Shown here: positions 34,411-44,799 of the stretch, piece by piece | How positions within the stretch are numbered: position 1 is the stretch's first letter | Layout of the letters: every line of letters starts with the position of its first letter | Origin: Flavobacteriales bacterium | Lineage (GTDB): Bacteria > Bacteroidota > Bacteroidia > Flavobacteriales_F > PHOS-HE28 | DNA length: 64,000 nt | Assembly: GCA_016699575.1 (NCBI GenBank) | Contig: CP064979.1 | Span: 2,666,001-2,730,000, forward strand | Direction of reading: 5' to 3' | The notes under the pieces: model-generated | The model's database searches: none | The model's input: the letters and a program-made list of their open reading frames with translations, nothing else | What the model was told of the DNA's origin: nothing | Program-made: the position numbers and the translations under genes

Positions 34411-37400
34411 TTAGAAGTTCTGCAGGTCAACGGGACGGATCACACCGAACCACTTCACCACTTTTTCGCCCACGCCGGGCACATCGATGTGGCAGATATA
34501 GGTGCCACCGGCAATGGGCACCGAGTTGCCGTTCTTCAGGTCCCAATCCAGATAGGTGAGGTCGTTGTCCTTGCGGAAGGTCCTGATCAGCGTGCCGCCC
34601 ACGTTGTAGATCTTGATGGTGCACGTTTGAGGCAGGTTGATGAACTTGACCCGGTTGTCCAAGCGACTGGTCTCATAGCCGCTGAACGAGTAGTACGGAT
34701 TGGGCACAACGCTGATCATATCCAGCGCATCCTCAGCCACGTCGGCTACCGAGGTGATGGTGGCCTGAGGGCTGCTGTTGAACGTGTACAAAGGCTTGCC
34801 ACCGTTGCGCAGGTCGTTTTCTTGGCCTGTCAAGGGTATTTCGGGCGAATAGCCACTGTACGGGTTCACGTATTCGCGGTACGGCTGCGCCGTGCGCAGC
34901 AGGATCTTGGTTTCGGCCGGCACCAGGCCATCGGCAATGCTGAGCATGGTCGTGCCCGGCACGGGCATCATACTGCCGACCCACATGCAGGAGCGGAAGG
35001 CGTTCCGGCGGGAAGTCCCCGTGCCGAGGGTAAGTTGATCGTACAGGAACTTGCCCTCGTCGTACTGGGGCATGAAATCCTCATCCTCGAACTGGCGGCG
35101 CATATTGCCGAACACGTAGATCCAGTGGCAGCCGCCGAAGAGCGGCTCGCCCAAGTTGGTAACGAAGCGATCGCTAGGATTGAACAAGAAGTCCTTGCCG
35201 TTCTGTTGGCCGGTGTACGGATCGGGCGTGCCCCAGAAACTGTTCTCGCTAAATGCCATGTTCAGCCGTTCGCCGCTGGCCAAGTCAATGGCATACCCGG
35301 GGAACCAGCCCATGCCGTTCGATCCGGTAAGCGTGGCCTCTGCGGGGTTTTCGTTCCCGCTACCAGCCCGGTTGCCGTACTTGTCCACACTGGCGCCAGA
35401 GCGCAGGTAGTTCTTCTTCACGCCGCCTTCGGAAATGGCATCGTTTTCTTCGTTCTCCAGCACGGGGCAGCGGGTCCATTTGCTGCGATCCGGGGTCATT
35501 ACCACCACAACGCTGCGCGAGTTGCTCAGCCGCGAAACGTTGCGCGAGGATTCCAGGTCCGGCGAACACGGCTGGAACGCCGTGTCACCACAAAGTACCC
35601 ACGGCGCCCACGTACCGGCGAGGATGCCTTCGTATTCCTCGTTGTCGTCCTCGCCCAAATAATCATTGTAGCTGTTGCCATCCTCGTCACTGGTGCCCGA
35701 ACGGATCCAGTTGAAAGCGATCTCACCTTCACCATCAGGTATCCCGGTGAACCAGGGTGTTTGGGCGCCTTCGATCTGGAAGGTCCCCAGATCCAACAAC
35801 TCGGTGAAGTTGTTGTTGTCTGTGTAGGCCGATTGCTGGATGGTCACGGAAAGCCCCCAGTCCAGCACCAGTTGTTCGTTCAGGACCTCGATAGCGCGCT
35901 CGCTGTGGACACTGTCCGGGGCACCATCAGCGTTCGCATCGATATCCAAAGCCACGAGCGTCCATGAAGCATCTTTCAGATTGTCCGGCGTGGCATCGTT
36001 GAACCACAGCTCGAACTTCCCGTTGGGCACCTTCAGTGGGTCCACCACCTTCACGTTCACGGGTGCCAAACCCGGCTTGTAGGTCACCTCATCGGCGCGC
36101 CATGGGTAGCCGCTCAGGATGTCATCAACGGTGGAATCTTCCAGGTCGAGCAGGTTCGTTGCGTTGCCCTCGCCCTCCAAGCGGGTAATGCTGAAGCCGT
36201 CCCCGTAGCCTGACTGCTGTATCGTGCCGCCATTGGCCGGGGTGGGCTTGTGGGGAATGCCGGAGAAGGAGATGATCTCGCCACGTGTGCTCTTACGGCC
36301 GCTCTTGAAGGGGAACGCCTGACCCGTTAGCTGCGAGGGGTTGTAATCCTGGTAGTTGTTGTACCCATAGGAGATGGCCATGAAGTAGTAGGTCTTGAAA
36401 TTGACCAAGCGTACATCCCCTTGAGCGAACTTGTCCTCGGTTACCCGGATGGAGTGTGCAATTCCCTCGTCAGCACCGTTCACCATCTCCGTGGGAACCG
36501 GGAGGCCGATCTGCTCATCGAAGTTGTAGTTCACCAATTGGCCGATGCCGTCCTCGATATCCCCTTGATAGATAAGGCGGGCCTTGGTGGGGTCGCTCAG
36601 TTCAGCGGCCGATACGAGGGAGTTCTTCAACTGGTAGACCATGTAGCCCTGGAAGTTGTAGGTGCGGTCCGAAGCACTTTCGGGGATCGCCGGGTCCAGT
36701 TCTTCATAATCCTCGGGGATGCTGTCGTTATTGTTGCTACCGTCAGGGTTGCTGATGTAAAGTATCAGCTCGCGATCAAGTTCTGTGATGGTCAGGTCAG
36801 GTGCGAACGGACCGTCCAGGATGTTGAAGCAATTGTCGAAGAGCGATTGCGCCTTGTCATCCGCCTTGCGCACTTCCTCAACACTGGCGAAGGGACCACC
36901 GGTGGTGGCACGGGCCCATACAACGCCCACGGTTATGTTGTTGTACGCACCCGGTTCCAGTGTGAACGGCCCGGCGCTCTGGATGAACCGACGATCGCCT
37001 TCCGCATTGCCTTCAGTGATCTCCGACCAGTCCGGTTGAGGTACACAGTTCGTGCCCCAGCCTAGCGGATCGCTGTCACCAGGGAACATGTACAGGGCGG
37101 GAATGTTCGGATCCCCCCCACCACCGATGTGGCCAGTGCCGAAATACAAGTTCGGCGAGTTGTCCTTCCAGATCGCACGCAGGAGGTTGTAGTAGTCGAT
37201 CGCAATGCTTGGGTCGCCGGTTACGGAACCATCATTGTTGTGGTACAGGAAGGCACGCATCCCGTAGCGTTCATTGTCCACTACTGTATCACCGTACCCG
37301 ATGCCGATGCCTTTGTACGGGATACCCAAGCCGGCTCGAGCTGCGTTACAGTCGGTGGTCAAGGGGTTATCCACCCCGTCCGCATCCTGGAAGGGGCCTT

Positions 37401-38508
37401 CAAAGAAGTCCACGCCGATGGCAGGTGGCTGCACACCATACCCGACGGCGCCGCCAGCACAGGCCGCACCTGCGTCGTTGTCGGTGCCGTTGTAGGCATA
37501 GCCCAATCCGCGCTGCACATCGCAGCCGACGTAGTCATCGTTGGCGCAACCGAGGTCCGCGTCAACCCATTGCCCGAAATAGGTGTTCGTGAGGGTCTGT
37601 GTGCCTTGGTTGATGACCACGTAGTTGTAGAAGGTCATGTTGTTCACCTCGTCGTTGGTGGCGAAGGCGAACGCTTGCGCACGGATCTCCATGCCGATCG
37701 GCTGGCCGCTGGTCTCGGTGTGGGCGTTGCCCTTGTCGTTGAAGATCCAGAAGATGTTCTCATCGCCGAACAATGGGATGGGATCCTCCCGGAAACGCGC
37801 TTTGCAGTCGATGGTCCCGTCAAGGTCATACCCGGGCGAATCGCCGTCGTCCGGATTGTAATCGCCGTCGCCGTCGAAATCGTTGAAGGGCGCCAGATAG
37901 ATGTCCTGACCGCCGGCCACATCACCAATTGCCGGCCACTCGGCGAAGATCGCGGGGTAGTTATAGCCGGGGAACTCTACCTGCTCGTTGCAGTTCGGAT
38001 CCTCAATGCAGTTGTGGTAAGCAACATGCGCGGCCACGTCGTCGCGTTTGGTCTTCCACGTTTTGTCATACGCGGTACAGACTTCCTGCGGTATGGATGC
38101 GGTGCCATCGTTCGTGAGCGGACCCGGCCAGAAGTCGTTACCGACCTGCCGGAACCTTACGGCGGCCAACTTCAGTTGATTGTCGGGCGACAAACCGCCC
38201 ATCCAGAGGGAACCGGCGAACAGGGCGTGCGGCCCCGAGCGATCGTCCGTTTTGGGCACTTCGTAGGCCGGCCCCCCGGGGCTTGACCTGTCCTGCCACA
38301 TGTTGCCGCCGGTCTCGATCAACGCACGTACGTTGTTCAGGTCGATCTCCGTGCGTGCGGTCGACGGGGAGCAGTTGTCGGCCTTGGCCGAACCCCTGCT
38401 GCCTGCATCGGCCCTGCGGCCGTTCTGGTTCTCACGAGCGCTCGCCCCAGTGCTGATCAACAGCAGGCCGAGAGCAGGGACAACAGTTCGTATGGTGATG
38501 CGGTTCAT
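34411..38508 (-). CDS. large secreted protein with T9SS-like C-terminal domain
   Basis: A 1365-residue secreted protein with a signal peptide ending STGASA. The N-terminal part has GGNMWQDRSSPGGPAYEVPK and HALFAGSLWMGGL, a pattern I know from Bacteroidota secreted proteins encoded beside TonB receptors and PorV proteins. Many D-rich segments (DFDGDGDYNPDDGDSPG) look like calcium loops. The last ~100 residues read as a T9SS sorting domain: VVPNPYYSF, TIKIYNVGGTLIRTF, LDWDLKNG and AGGTYICHI. The open frame starts further upstream, but ATG 38508 begins the signal peptide. No enzymatic motif is visible. It lies between the TonB receptor gene (19 bases) and the PorV gene (24 bases) as one operon. 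Confidence 0.8.
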   Translation of the reverse strand: MNRITIRTVVPALGLLLISTGASARENQNGRRADAGSRGSAKADNCSPSTARTEIDLNNVRALIETGGNMWQDRSSPGGPAYEVPKTDDRSGPHALFAGSLWMGGLSPDNQLKLAAVRFRQVGNDFWPGPLTNDGTASIPQEVCTAYDKTWKTKRDDVAAHVAYHNCIEDPNCNEQVEFPGYNYPAIFAEWPAIGDVAGGQDIYLAPFNDFDGDGDYNPDDGDSPGYDLDGTIDCKARFREDPIPLFGDENIFWIFNDKGNAHTETSGQPIGMEIRAQAFAFATNDEVNNMTFYNYVVINQGTQTLTNTYFGQWVDADLGCANDDYVGCDVQRGLGYAYNGTDNDAGAACAGGAVGYGVQPPAIGVDFFEGPFQDADGVDNPLTTDCNAARAGLGIPYKGIGIGYGDTVVDNERYGMRAFLYHNNDGSVTGDPSIAIDYYNLLRAIWKDNSPNLYFGTGHIGGGGDPNIPALYMFPGDSDPLGWGTNCVPQPDWSEITEGNAEGDRRFIQSAGPFTLEPGAYNNITVGVVWARATTGGPFASVEEVRKADDKAQSLFDNCFNILDGPFAPDLTITELDRELILYISNPDGSNNNDSIPEDYEELDPAIPESASDRTYNFQGYMVYQLKNSLVSAAELSDPTKARLIYQGDIEDGIGQLVNYNFDEQIGLPVPTEMVNGADEGIAHSIRVTEDKFAQGDVRLVNFKTYYFMAISYGYNNYQDYNPSQLTGQAFPFKSGRKSTRGEIISFSGIPHKPTPANGGTIQQSGYGDGFSITRLEGEGNATNLLDLEDSTVDDILSGYPWRADEVTYKPGLAPVNVKVVDPLKVPNGKFELWFNDATPDNLKDASWTLVALDIDANADGAPDSVHSERAIEVLNEQLVLDWGLSVTIQQSAYTDNNNFTELLDLGTFQIEGAQTPWFTGIPDGEGEIAFNWIRSGTSDEDGNSYNDYLGEDDNEEYEGILAGTWAPWVLCGDTAFQPCSPDLESSRNVSRLSNSRSVVVVMTPDRSKWTRCPVLENEENDAISEGGVKKNYLRSGASVDKYGNRAGSGNENPAEATLTGSNGMGWFPGYAIDLASGERLNMAFSENSFWGTPDPYTGQQNGKDFLFNPSDRFVTNLGEPLFGGCHWIYVFGNMRRQFEDEDFMPQYDEGKFLYDQLTLGTGTSRRNAFRSCMWVGSMMPVPGTTMLSIADGLVPAETKILLRTAQPYREYVNPYSGYSPEIPLTGQENDLRNGGKPLYTFNSSPQATITSVADVAEDALDMISVVPNPYYSFSGYETSRLDNRVKFINLPQTCTIKIYNVGGTLIRTFRKDNDLTYLDWDLKNGNSVPIAGGTYICHIDVPGVGEKVVKWFGVIRPVDLQNF

Positions 38509-38527
38509 GTCCTTCTGTTCAGTCGGT

Positions 38528-41500
38528 TCAGAAATCGAAACGGAGGCCCAAACGAATGGTGCGCGGGGCACCGAAATTGCCCGGGTCGTTCACTTTCAGG
38601 GCATACAATTCACGGTAGCGGGCCGGGTCGATCTCTGCGTTGATCGCATCCTGGTATTCCGCCGCAGCCAAGTAACCATCGTCATCCGGGGATCCAGTGC
38701 CGCGCCAAACGTCCACCACGTTGCGGGTGTTGAGCACGTTGGTCACGAGCAGGTAGATGTTCAGGTTGGCGCTCTTCGCCTTGTCCTCGCCTTTGCCGAA
38801 CTTCAACGGTAGGTCGCGGTCCAACTGAAGGTCCATATTGAACTGCCAAGGCAGGCGGCTGCCGTTGATACCCCCGTTCAAGCTGTGGCTACCGATTGCC
38901 TCGCCCTCGTTGATGATGCGGCTGCTGGCGCTGTACGGTGTTCCACTGCCCAGATTGGTCACCACGTTCACGCCCGTGGATTGCAGGATGGGTTTGCCGA
39001 ACAGCATCGGACCATTGTAGTCCTTGCCGCGCCCGTAGCGGAAGTCGGCCGTGATCTGGAAGGCGTGGCGCTGGTCGAAGTTGAGCGGTGCGATGGTGCG
39101 CAGGTTGGGCTGGCCGCTATTGATCAGGCGAAGGCTGGTGTTCGGGTCGCTACCGGTTCCGTCGGCGAACTGAAGTGTGTAGCTGGCACGCATCCAGAGG
39201 TTGCCCGTGCGGCGCATGTCGTACGTGAGGCTGAAACCCTTTACCGTACCGAAGTCGATGTTGTCGAAGGTCTGGTAGCTGGTTGGCCAGGCCTGGGCCA
39301 TGTTGCGCACTTGGATCATGTCGCGCAACTCGCGGTAGAACGCGGCGATCTTGAGCGAGCTGCTCTTTGTAAGCACCTGCTGGAAACCAAGCTCATAGTC
39401 GATGGTCTTGGTGGGCCGCAGGTTCGGGTTGTTCACCACGTTCTGCGTGGTCTGGATGTACGAATAGTTCATCAGGTCGAGCCGGCTTGCGCTTGTGGGG
39501 CGCTGCGTCAAAACGTCGTAGTGCGCGAAGAACACGGCCTCGTCGCTGATGGGGAAGCTGAAGGCCACGCGCGGCATGATGTTCACCACCGGCTCATAGT
39601 CCCTGAACGCATTCTGGTTCAGGCGGCTACCGTTCAATTGGTTGTCCTCGCCGCGCCCGATGAGGTAGGGCTGGATGCCGCTCGCTGATTGGAGGATGCT
39701 GGGGTCGGTAACCCGCTCTCCCAAGGCGTTGTACCAGTCATCGCCGTCCCGGTAGCCGACCACGTTCAGCGGTCCGGTATAGTCGTTCACGTACACCACG
39801 AAGTCATCGCCGATGTTGCTCGGACGGTTGTTCAGCTGTTGTTGGATGTTACCGTCACGAACAGCGTCACCGGCGGAGTAGGCGTTCTGCCAGAGATAGG
39901 GGTCTTTCAGTACGCTTTGGTTGGCGTCATAACGGTCCACACGCACACCAACGTTGAAGATGATGTCGTCGAACGAGAACTTGTCCATGATGTAGCCAGC
40001 GATGTAGATGGGCTGGAAGGGCGCCTGCAAACGCGTGTAGTTGCCATTTGCATCGCGGTCGTTGAAGAAATCGTCCAACGAAGGTCGACCGGTCAGCTTG
40101 TTGCCGGTGTGGTCATAACCGAAGTAGCTGTTCACCAGACCACCACTGGGCGTGAAGATGTTCTCACCACTGTTGATCAGTTCATCAGCACTGAACATGT
40201 CGATGGACAGGAGCGAAGGATCAACAGCATCGAGATTGATGAAGTCGGATCCGTTGGGGTCCAAACCGAGCACCTCACGCAACTGACGATCGAAGTAGGA
40301 CTGGTTCTGCAGGTCGATCAGGCGTGGATGGTCCACCAAGGGGTACTGGCCGATGACATAGTTCGTATCAGCCAACGTGGCGTCGATCTCGCGGATGTGA
40401 TCGTTCACGTAGTTGCGGGCAAGGCCCCAGAAACCCACTGGCGACAAGCGGTAGTCGCGCTGGGTGAGCTGCTCATACTCAATTCCAATGCTTACGGCAT
40501 GTGAGCCGATATCAGCTGAGCCGGTGGCTGCAAGGCGCATCTGGTCGGTCTGGCGTTTGCGGTAATCGTTGGCCAGGGAGCCGATGTTGTTGAATAGGCC
40601 GTACACATTGTCCGGCCCCTGGCCGTTCAGCAGACCTTGTCCGCTCTGGATGGCATTGAAGTTCTGGTACGGGCCGTCCTCCTCAGCCGGGTTGAACGGG
40701 TTGTAGGGGGCCTGGTCGAACAGTTGGAAGTACTGATCGGTTATCGCCGCCACATCGGGGTTCAGGTCACTGGCCTCGAACGTCACCAAGGTGTCCACCC
40801 ACCCGTTCTGCTCGAAGTAGGGCTTGTCCACCGTGGGCAGGTCGTAGCTGTTCATGCGGTAGGTCTCGAATTTGCCGAGGTACCCGTAGTCGAACAGTCG
40901 GTCTTGGTGCACAGGGTCTTCGTTCCTGCTGTCGAATCGCGAATAGTCGAACTGAACGCTGTAGAAGGCGTTCTTGATGCCGGATTTCTTGGCTGCAGCG
41001 CCCTCTTCACCCTCTTCCTTGGCGTTGAACCGTTGTGTGAACCGCACGAAGCCACGCCACGTGATATCACGCGAGCGGTTATTGTTCTCCGCGTTCAACA
41101 GGGTGTTGTTGCGGTTGTAGTCTTGTGCTTTTGCGTACTCGAACGACCCCCCGATGGTCAGGTTCACGGTGGGTGTGGTGGTGATATCGAGCTTGCCCGA
41201 AGCGAGATAGACCTTACGAGCAGCGTTCTGGCGGGTCCTCAAGTTCTCCAGATCGCTCGTGCCTACATAGTTGGAATTGTAGAACGCTGTAGGCCGGCCA
41301 GCAACGTCGCGCACGGTCAGTGGTTCGGCTATCAGTTGGTCCCTGACCTCGGGTTTGATCCGTGGATCGTTAACGTATTGGGGCGCATCGTCCACCACGT
41401 TGGTGTACTGGCCGCTCAGGAAGAAGCCCAGCAGGGGCTTCCCTTTATTGCCCAAGCTGTCTTTCTTGAAGAACAATGGGCCGCTCAAGCTGGCTTCCAA

Positions 41501-42292
41501 CTGGTTGAAAGCGTAGGCGTCGAGGCCAACGATGTCGTTGATGTCCTCGCCGACCTTCCAGCCCGATGTCAAGTATTCAACGCCGCCGAAGAACGAACGG
41601 CTCGGCCCACGCGTTGTGATGTTGATCACACCGCCCGTAACGTCACCGTAGTTGGCGGGCACACCACCAGTGATCACTTGTACTTCCTCGATGGCGCTCT
41701 TGGGCAGGCCGGTTCCAGCACCAGCCGGCACCTTCACCCCGTCGATGTAGTAATAGGTGTTCTCCGTGCGCGCACCGCGGATACTTACGCCACCGCCAGT
41801 ACCTGCCGTGCTGGCACCGGCCACGGTGGTGGCGATGCTGTTCGCCGTACGGCCCGGCATCTTGCTGATCTGGTCGCGGGTCACCGTTCCACCGCTGGCG
41901 CCTCCGTCCTTTTCGATGAGCGGCACCTGGTAGCGCACCACGCGCACCTCTTTCAGCTCCATCCCGCTCTCCATCTTGATGTCCAAGAAGGTGATCTTGT
42001 TACCGTTGATCACCACCCCGGTCTGCTTCACGGGCTGGTAACCCACATAGCTGAAGGTGACATCGTAGGTCCCCGGTTCGATCGGCTTGATGAGGTACAC
42101 CCCATCGAAGTCGGTGGAGCCACCGGCCGCTTGGGTGCCCTTGTTCTCGATCAGCACGTTCACGAACGGCAACGGCTCGCCCGACTTGCCATCGGTGATC
42201 GTGCCCTTTAGACTTCCGGAGCCGACTTGAGCATAGCTGGCTGCCGTCGCGAGGCAAAGGGCGGCCAATGAGAGGAACCTTCTCACCATCAA
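38528..42292 (-). CDS. TonB-dependent receptor with carboxypeptidase-like regulatory domain
   Basis: A 1254-residue outer-membrane receptor. The signal peptide ends AASYAQ. A CarboxypepD-regulatory-like domain (residues ~25-110) shows LKGTITDGKSGEPLPFVNV and VTFSYVGYQ. A plug domain (~120-230) has ISKMPGRTANSIATTVAG, GGVSIRGARTENTYYYIDG and PANYGDVTGGVINITT. The large barrel ends in TIRLGLRFDF, with the expected terminal Phe. No SusD-like partner is encoded; the neighbour is instead a large secreted protein plus a PorV-family protein. The substrate is unknown. First gene of this operon, with a 248-base leader region upstream that contains a near-consensus TATATTTC. Confidence 0.93.
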   Translation of the reverse strand: MMVRRFLSLAALCLATAASYAQVGSGSLKGTITDGKSGEPLPFVNVLIENKGTQAAGGSTDFDGVYLIKPIEPGTYDVTFSYVGYQPVKQTGVVINGNKITFLDIKMESGMELKEVRVVRYQVPLIEKDGGASGGTVTRDQISKMPGRTANSIATTVAGASTAGTGGGVSIRGARTENTYYYIDGVKVPAGAGTGLPKSAIEEVQVITGGVPANYGDVTGGVINITTRGPSRSFFGGVEYLTSGWKVGEDINDIVGLDAYAFNQLEASLSGPLFFKKDSLGNKGKPLLGFFLSGQYTNVVDDAPQYVNDPRIKPEVRDQLIAEPLTVRDVAGRPTAFYNSNYVGTSDLENLRTRQNAARKVYLASGKLDITTTPTVNLTIGGSFEYAKAQDYNRNNTLLNAENNNRSRDITWRGFVRFTQRFNAKEEGEEGAAAKKSGIKNAFYSVQFDYSRFDSRNEDPVHQDRLFDYGYLGKFETYRMNSYDLPTVDKPYFEQNGWVDTLVTFEASDLNPDVAAITDQYFQLFDQAPYNPFNPAEEDGPYQNFNAIQSGQGLLNGQGPDNVYGLFNNIGSLANDYRKRQTDQMRLAATGSADIGSHAVSIGIEYEQLTQRDYRLSPVGFWGLARNYVNDHIREIDATLADTNYVIGQYPLVDHPRLIDLQNQSYFDRQLREVLGLDPNGSDFINLDAVDPSLLSIDMFSADELINSGENIFTPSGGLVNSYFGYDHTGNKLTGRPSLDDFFNDRDANGNYTRLQAPFQPIYIAGYIMDKFSFDDIIFNVGVRVDRYDANQSVLKDPYLWQNAYSAGDAVRDGNIQQQLNNRPSNIGDDFVVYVNDYTGPLNVVGYRDGDDWYNALGERVTDPSILQSASGIQPYLIGRGEDNQLNGSRLNQNAFRDYEPVVNIMPRVAFSFPISDEAVFFAHYDVLTQRPTSASRLDLMNYSYIQTTQNVVNNPNLRPTKTIDYELGFQQVLTKSSSLKIAAFYRELRDMIQVRNMAQAWPTSYQTFDNIDFGTVKGFSLTYDMRRTGNLWMRASYTLQFADGTGSDPNTSLRLINSGQPNLRTIAPLNFDQRHAFQITADFRYGRGKDYNGPMLFGKPILQSTGVNVVTNLGSGTPYSASSRIINEGEAIGSHSLNGGINGSRLPWQFNMDLQLDRDLPLKFGKGEDKAKSANLNIYLLVTNVLNTRNVVDVWRGTGSPDDDGYLAAAEYQDAINAEIDPARYRELYALKVNDPGNFGAPRTIRLGLRFDF

Positions 42293-42540
42293 CTGAAGGA
42301 TTTAGGACTGTTCAGGGTTGCAACGAGGGGCGGTAAAGATCGAAAAAGAACGCTTCCGGCCAAATGCGCTGAAACCCTTGATGGGCGCAGGTTTCCCGCG
42401 TTCGGGGCGTTTATGCCTCCCGGTCGTACAGTGCATTCGCCGTTCGTCATGGCCGATGTGATGGCGAAATATATCGGCCAGCATTCCATAACACGGGGAA
42501 ATGGGCCCGCGATCATGGTTCCGGGCTATACACGTCCGGT

Positions 42541-42846
42541 CTAGTGCCGGCGTCCGAACAAGCGCACGAAGAAGGGGTCGCGGTGCATGTTGGTGCCATG
42601 CTTGCCGGCCCGCTTTGTGTGTTGCTTGATGCGTTTGCGCGTGGCCTTGTCCTGGATGCCCAAGTGCCGTTTCTGCTTCTCCTTTTCAGCCTTCTTGGCG
42701 GCCTTCTTCTCGTCCTTCTCCTTTCTGGCCTGCATCTTCTCGGCCTCCTTCTTCGAAATGCCCTCTTGCGCATACCCGGCAAGGGCTCCTCCGCCAAGCA
42801 GTGCAATTAGCACCAGGATCCGGGTGATGGCTCGTTTCATGGTCAC
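42541..42846 (-). CDS. small lysine-rich exported protein
   Basis: A 101-residue protein with a signal peptide (RILVLIALLGGGALAGYAQ). The mature part is highly basic, with a charged helix rich in Lys, Glu and Ala (EKMQARKEKDEKKAAKKAEK) and then KATRKRIKQHTKRAG. It ends HRDPFFVRLFGRRH. I know similar short exported basic proteins from Flavobacteriales but no function for them. The strong positive charge could suit binding to nucleic acid, cell wall or LPS; this is a guess. Codon 3 is also an ATG and could be the start. It is transcribed divergently from the Rieske-like gene. Confidence 0.7.
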   Translation of the reverse strand: MTMKRAITRILVLIALLGGGALAGYAQEGISKKEAEKMQARKEKDEKKAAKKAEKEKQKRHLGIQDKATRKRIKQHTKRAGKHGTNMHRDPFFVRLFGRRH

Positions 42847-42877
42847 AAGGTTAATGTCATGGCCCCGCTTACATACC

Positions 42878-42885
42878 TACTTTCG
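42878..42885 (+). promoter_or_regulatory. -7-like box for the Rieske-like lipoprotein gene
   Basis: TACTTTCG, 23 bases upstream of the ATG at 42908. Confidence 0.4.
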
Positions 42886-42907
42886 CTGGCGAACGTTCTA
42901 CGCAGGC

Positions 42908-43339
42908 ATGTTCATACGCCCTCAGCATTGGTTTTTCGGTTTGGCGGTGGTCCTTACCATCATTACCGCCTGCAAGAAGGAGGAGAGGGGCGGGGTGCCT
43001 TACACGCTGGTGGACATCCAGTTCAATGTGAACAACCCCGCCTATGTTGATATCCAAGTGCCGGGCGGTTGGGTGTACATCTCCGGTGGAAGTCGCGGTA
43101 TCATTGTGTACCGCAAAAGCATGGACGAGTTCGTTGCACTGGACCGGCATTGTACCTACCAGCCCGAGAACGTCTGCCAAGTGCATGTGGACGATACGCA
43201 AGTGATGGCACGCGACACGGTTTGCTGTGGATCAGGCTTCCTGATCATCGACGGCAGCGTCACCCAAGGTCCAGCGGGCATTGCGTTGAAAAGCTATAAC
43301 ACCACCTTCAACGGCAGCATCTTGCGCATCTACAACTGA
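42908..43339 (+). CDS. Rieske-like lipoprotein with lost cluster ligands
   Basis: A 143-residue lipoprotein with leader FFGLAVVLTIITAC and the lipidated Cys in TACKK. The C-terminal half follows the Rieske fold pattern: FVALDRHCTYQP in place of the first ligand loop (C-x-H), then a Cys-Cys-Gly-Ser-Gly segment in place of the second loop (C-x-x-H). DGSVTQGPAGIALKSY then matches the G-x-V-x-x-GPA region of true Rieske proteins. Neither ligand histidine is present, so a normal 2Fe-2S cluster is not expected. The ATG at 42908 begins the lipoprotein leader; the longer frame is antisense to the previous gene. Function unknown. Confidence 0.72.
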   Translation: MFIRPQHWFFGLAVVLTIITACKKEERGGVPYTLVDIQFNVNNPAYVDIQVPGGWVYISGGSRGIIVYRKSMDEFVALDRHCTYQPENVCQVHVDDTQVMARDTVCCGSGFLIIDGSVTQGPAGIALKSYNTTFNGSILRIYN

Positions 43340-43355
43340 CCCGCTGGGGGGAATT

Positions 43356-43386
43356 GAAAGGCCCTCGGGGGAACCGAAGGCCTTTC
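43356..43386. terminator. Hairpin terminator between convergent genes
   Basis: GAAAGGCC / GGCCTTTC perfect outer stem, with an inner TCGG/CCGA stem and a GGGAA loop. It lies between the rightward lipoprotein stop and the leftward ahcY stop, and can serve both genes. Confidence 0.6.
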
Positions 43387-43405
43387 GCGTTGAAGGATCG
43401 AACGT

Positions 43406-44722
<1,317 letters not shown>

Positions 44723-44759
44723 TGTTCTGCTTGTTCCATCGCTAGACGCGAAGGGGCCG

Positions 44760-44767
44760 CGAAAGTA
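44760..44767 (-). promoter_or_regulatory. -7-like box for ahcY
   Basis: Minus-strand TACTTTCG, 38 bases upstream of the ahcY start codon. Confidence 0.4.
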
Positions 44768-44799
44768 GCCTCTTACCGTGGACCAGCAGGCGGTGTGGT

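Noticed and set aside
33322..35967. An 881-codon plus-strand frame opposite the PorV-family and large secreted genes
   Set aside because: Biased antisense composition, no recognisable fold, and it crosses a terminator and two well-supported genes on the other strand.
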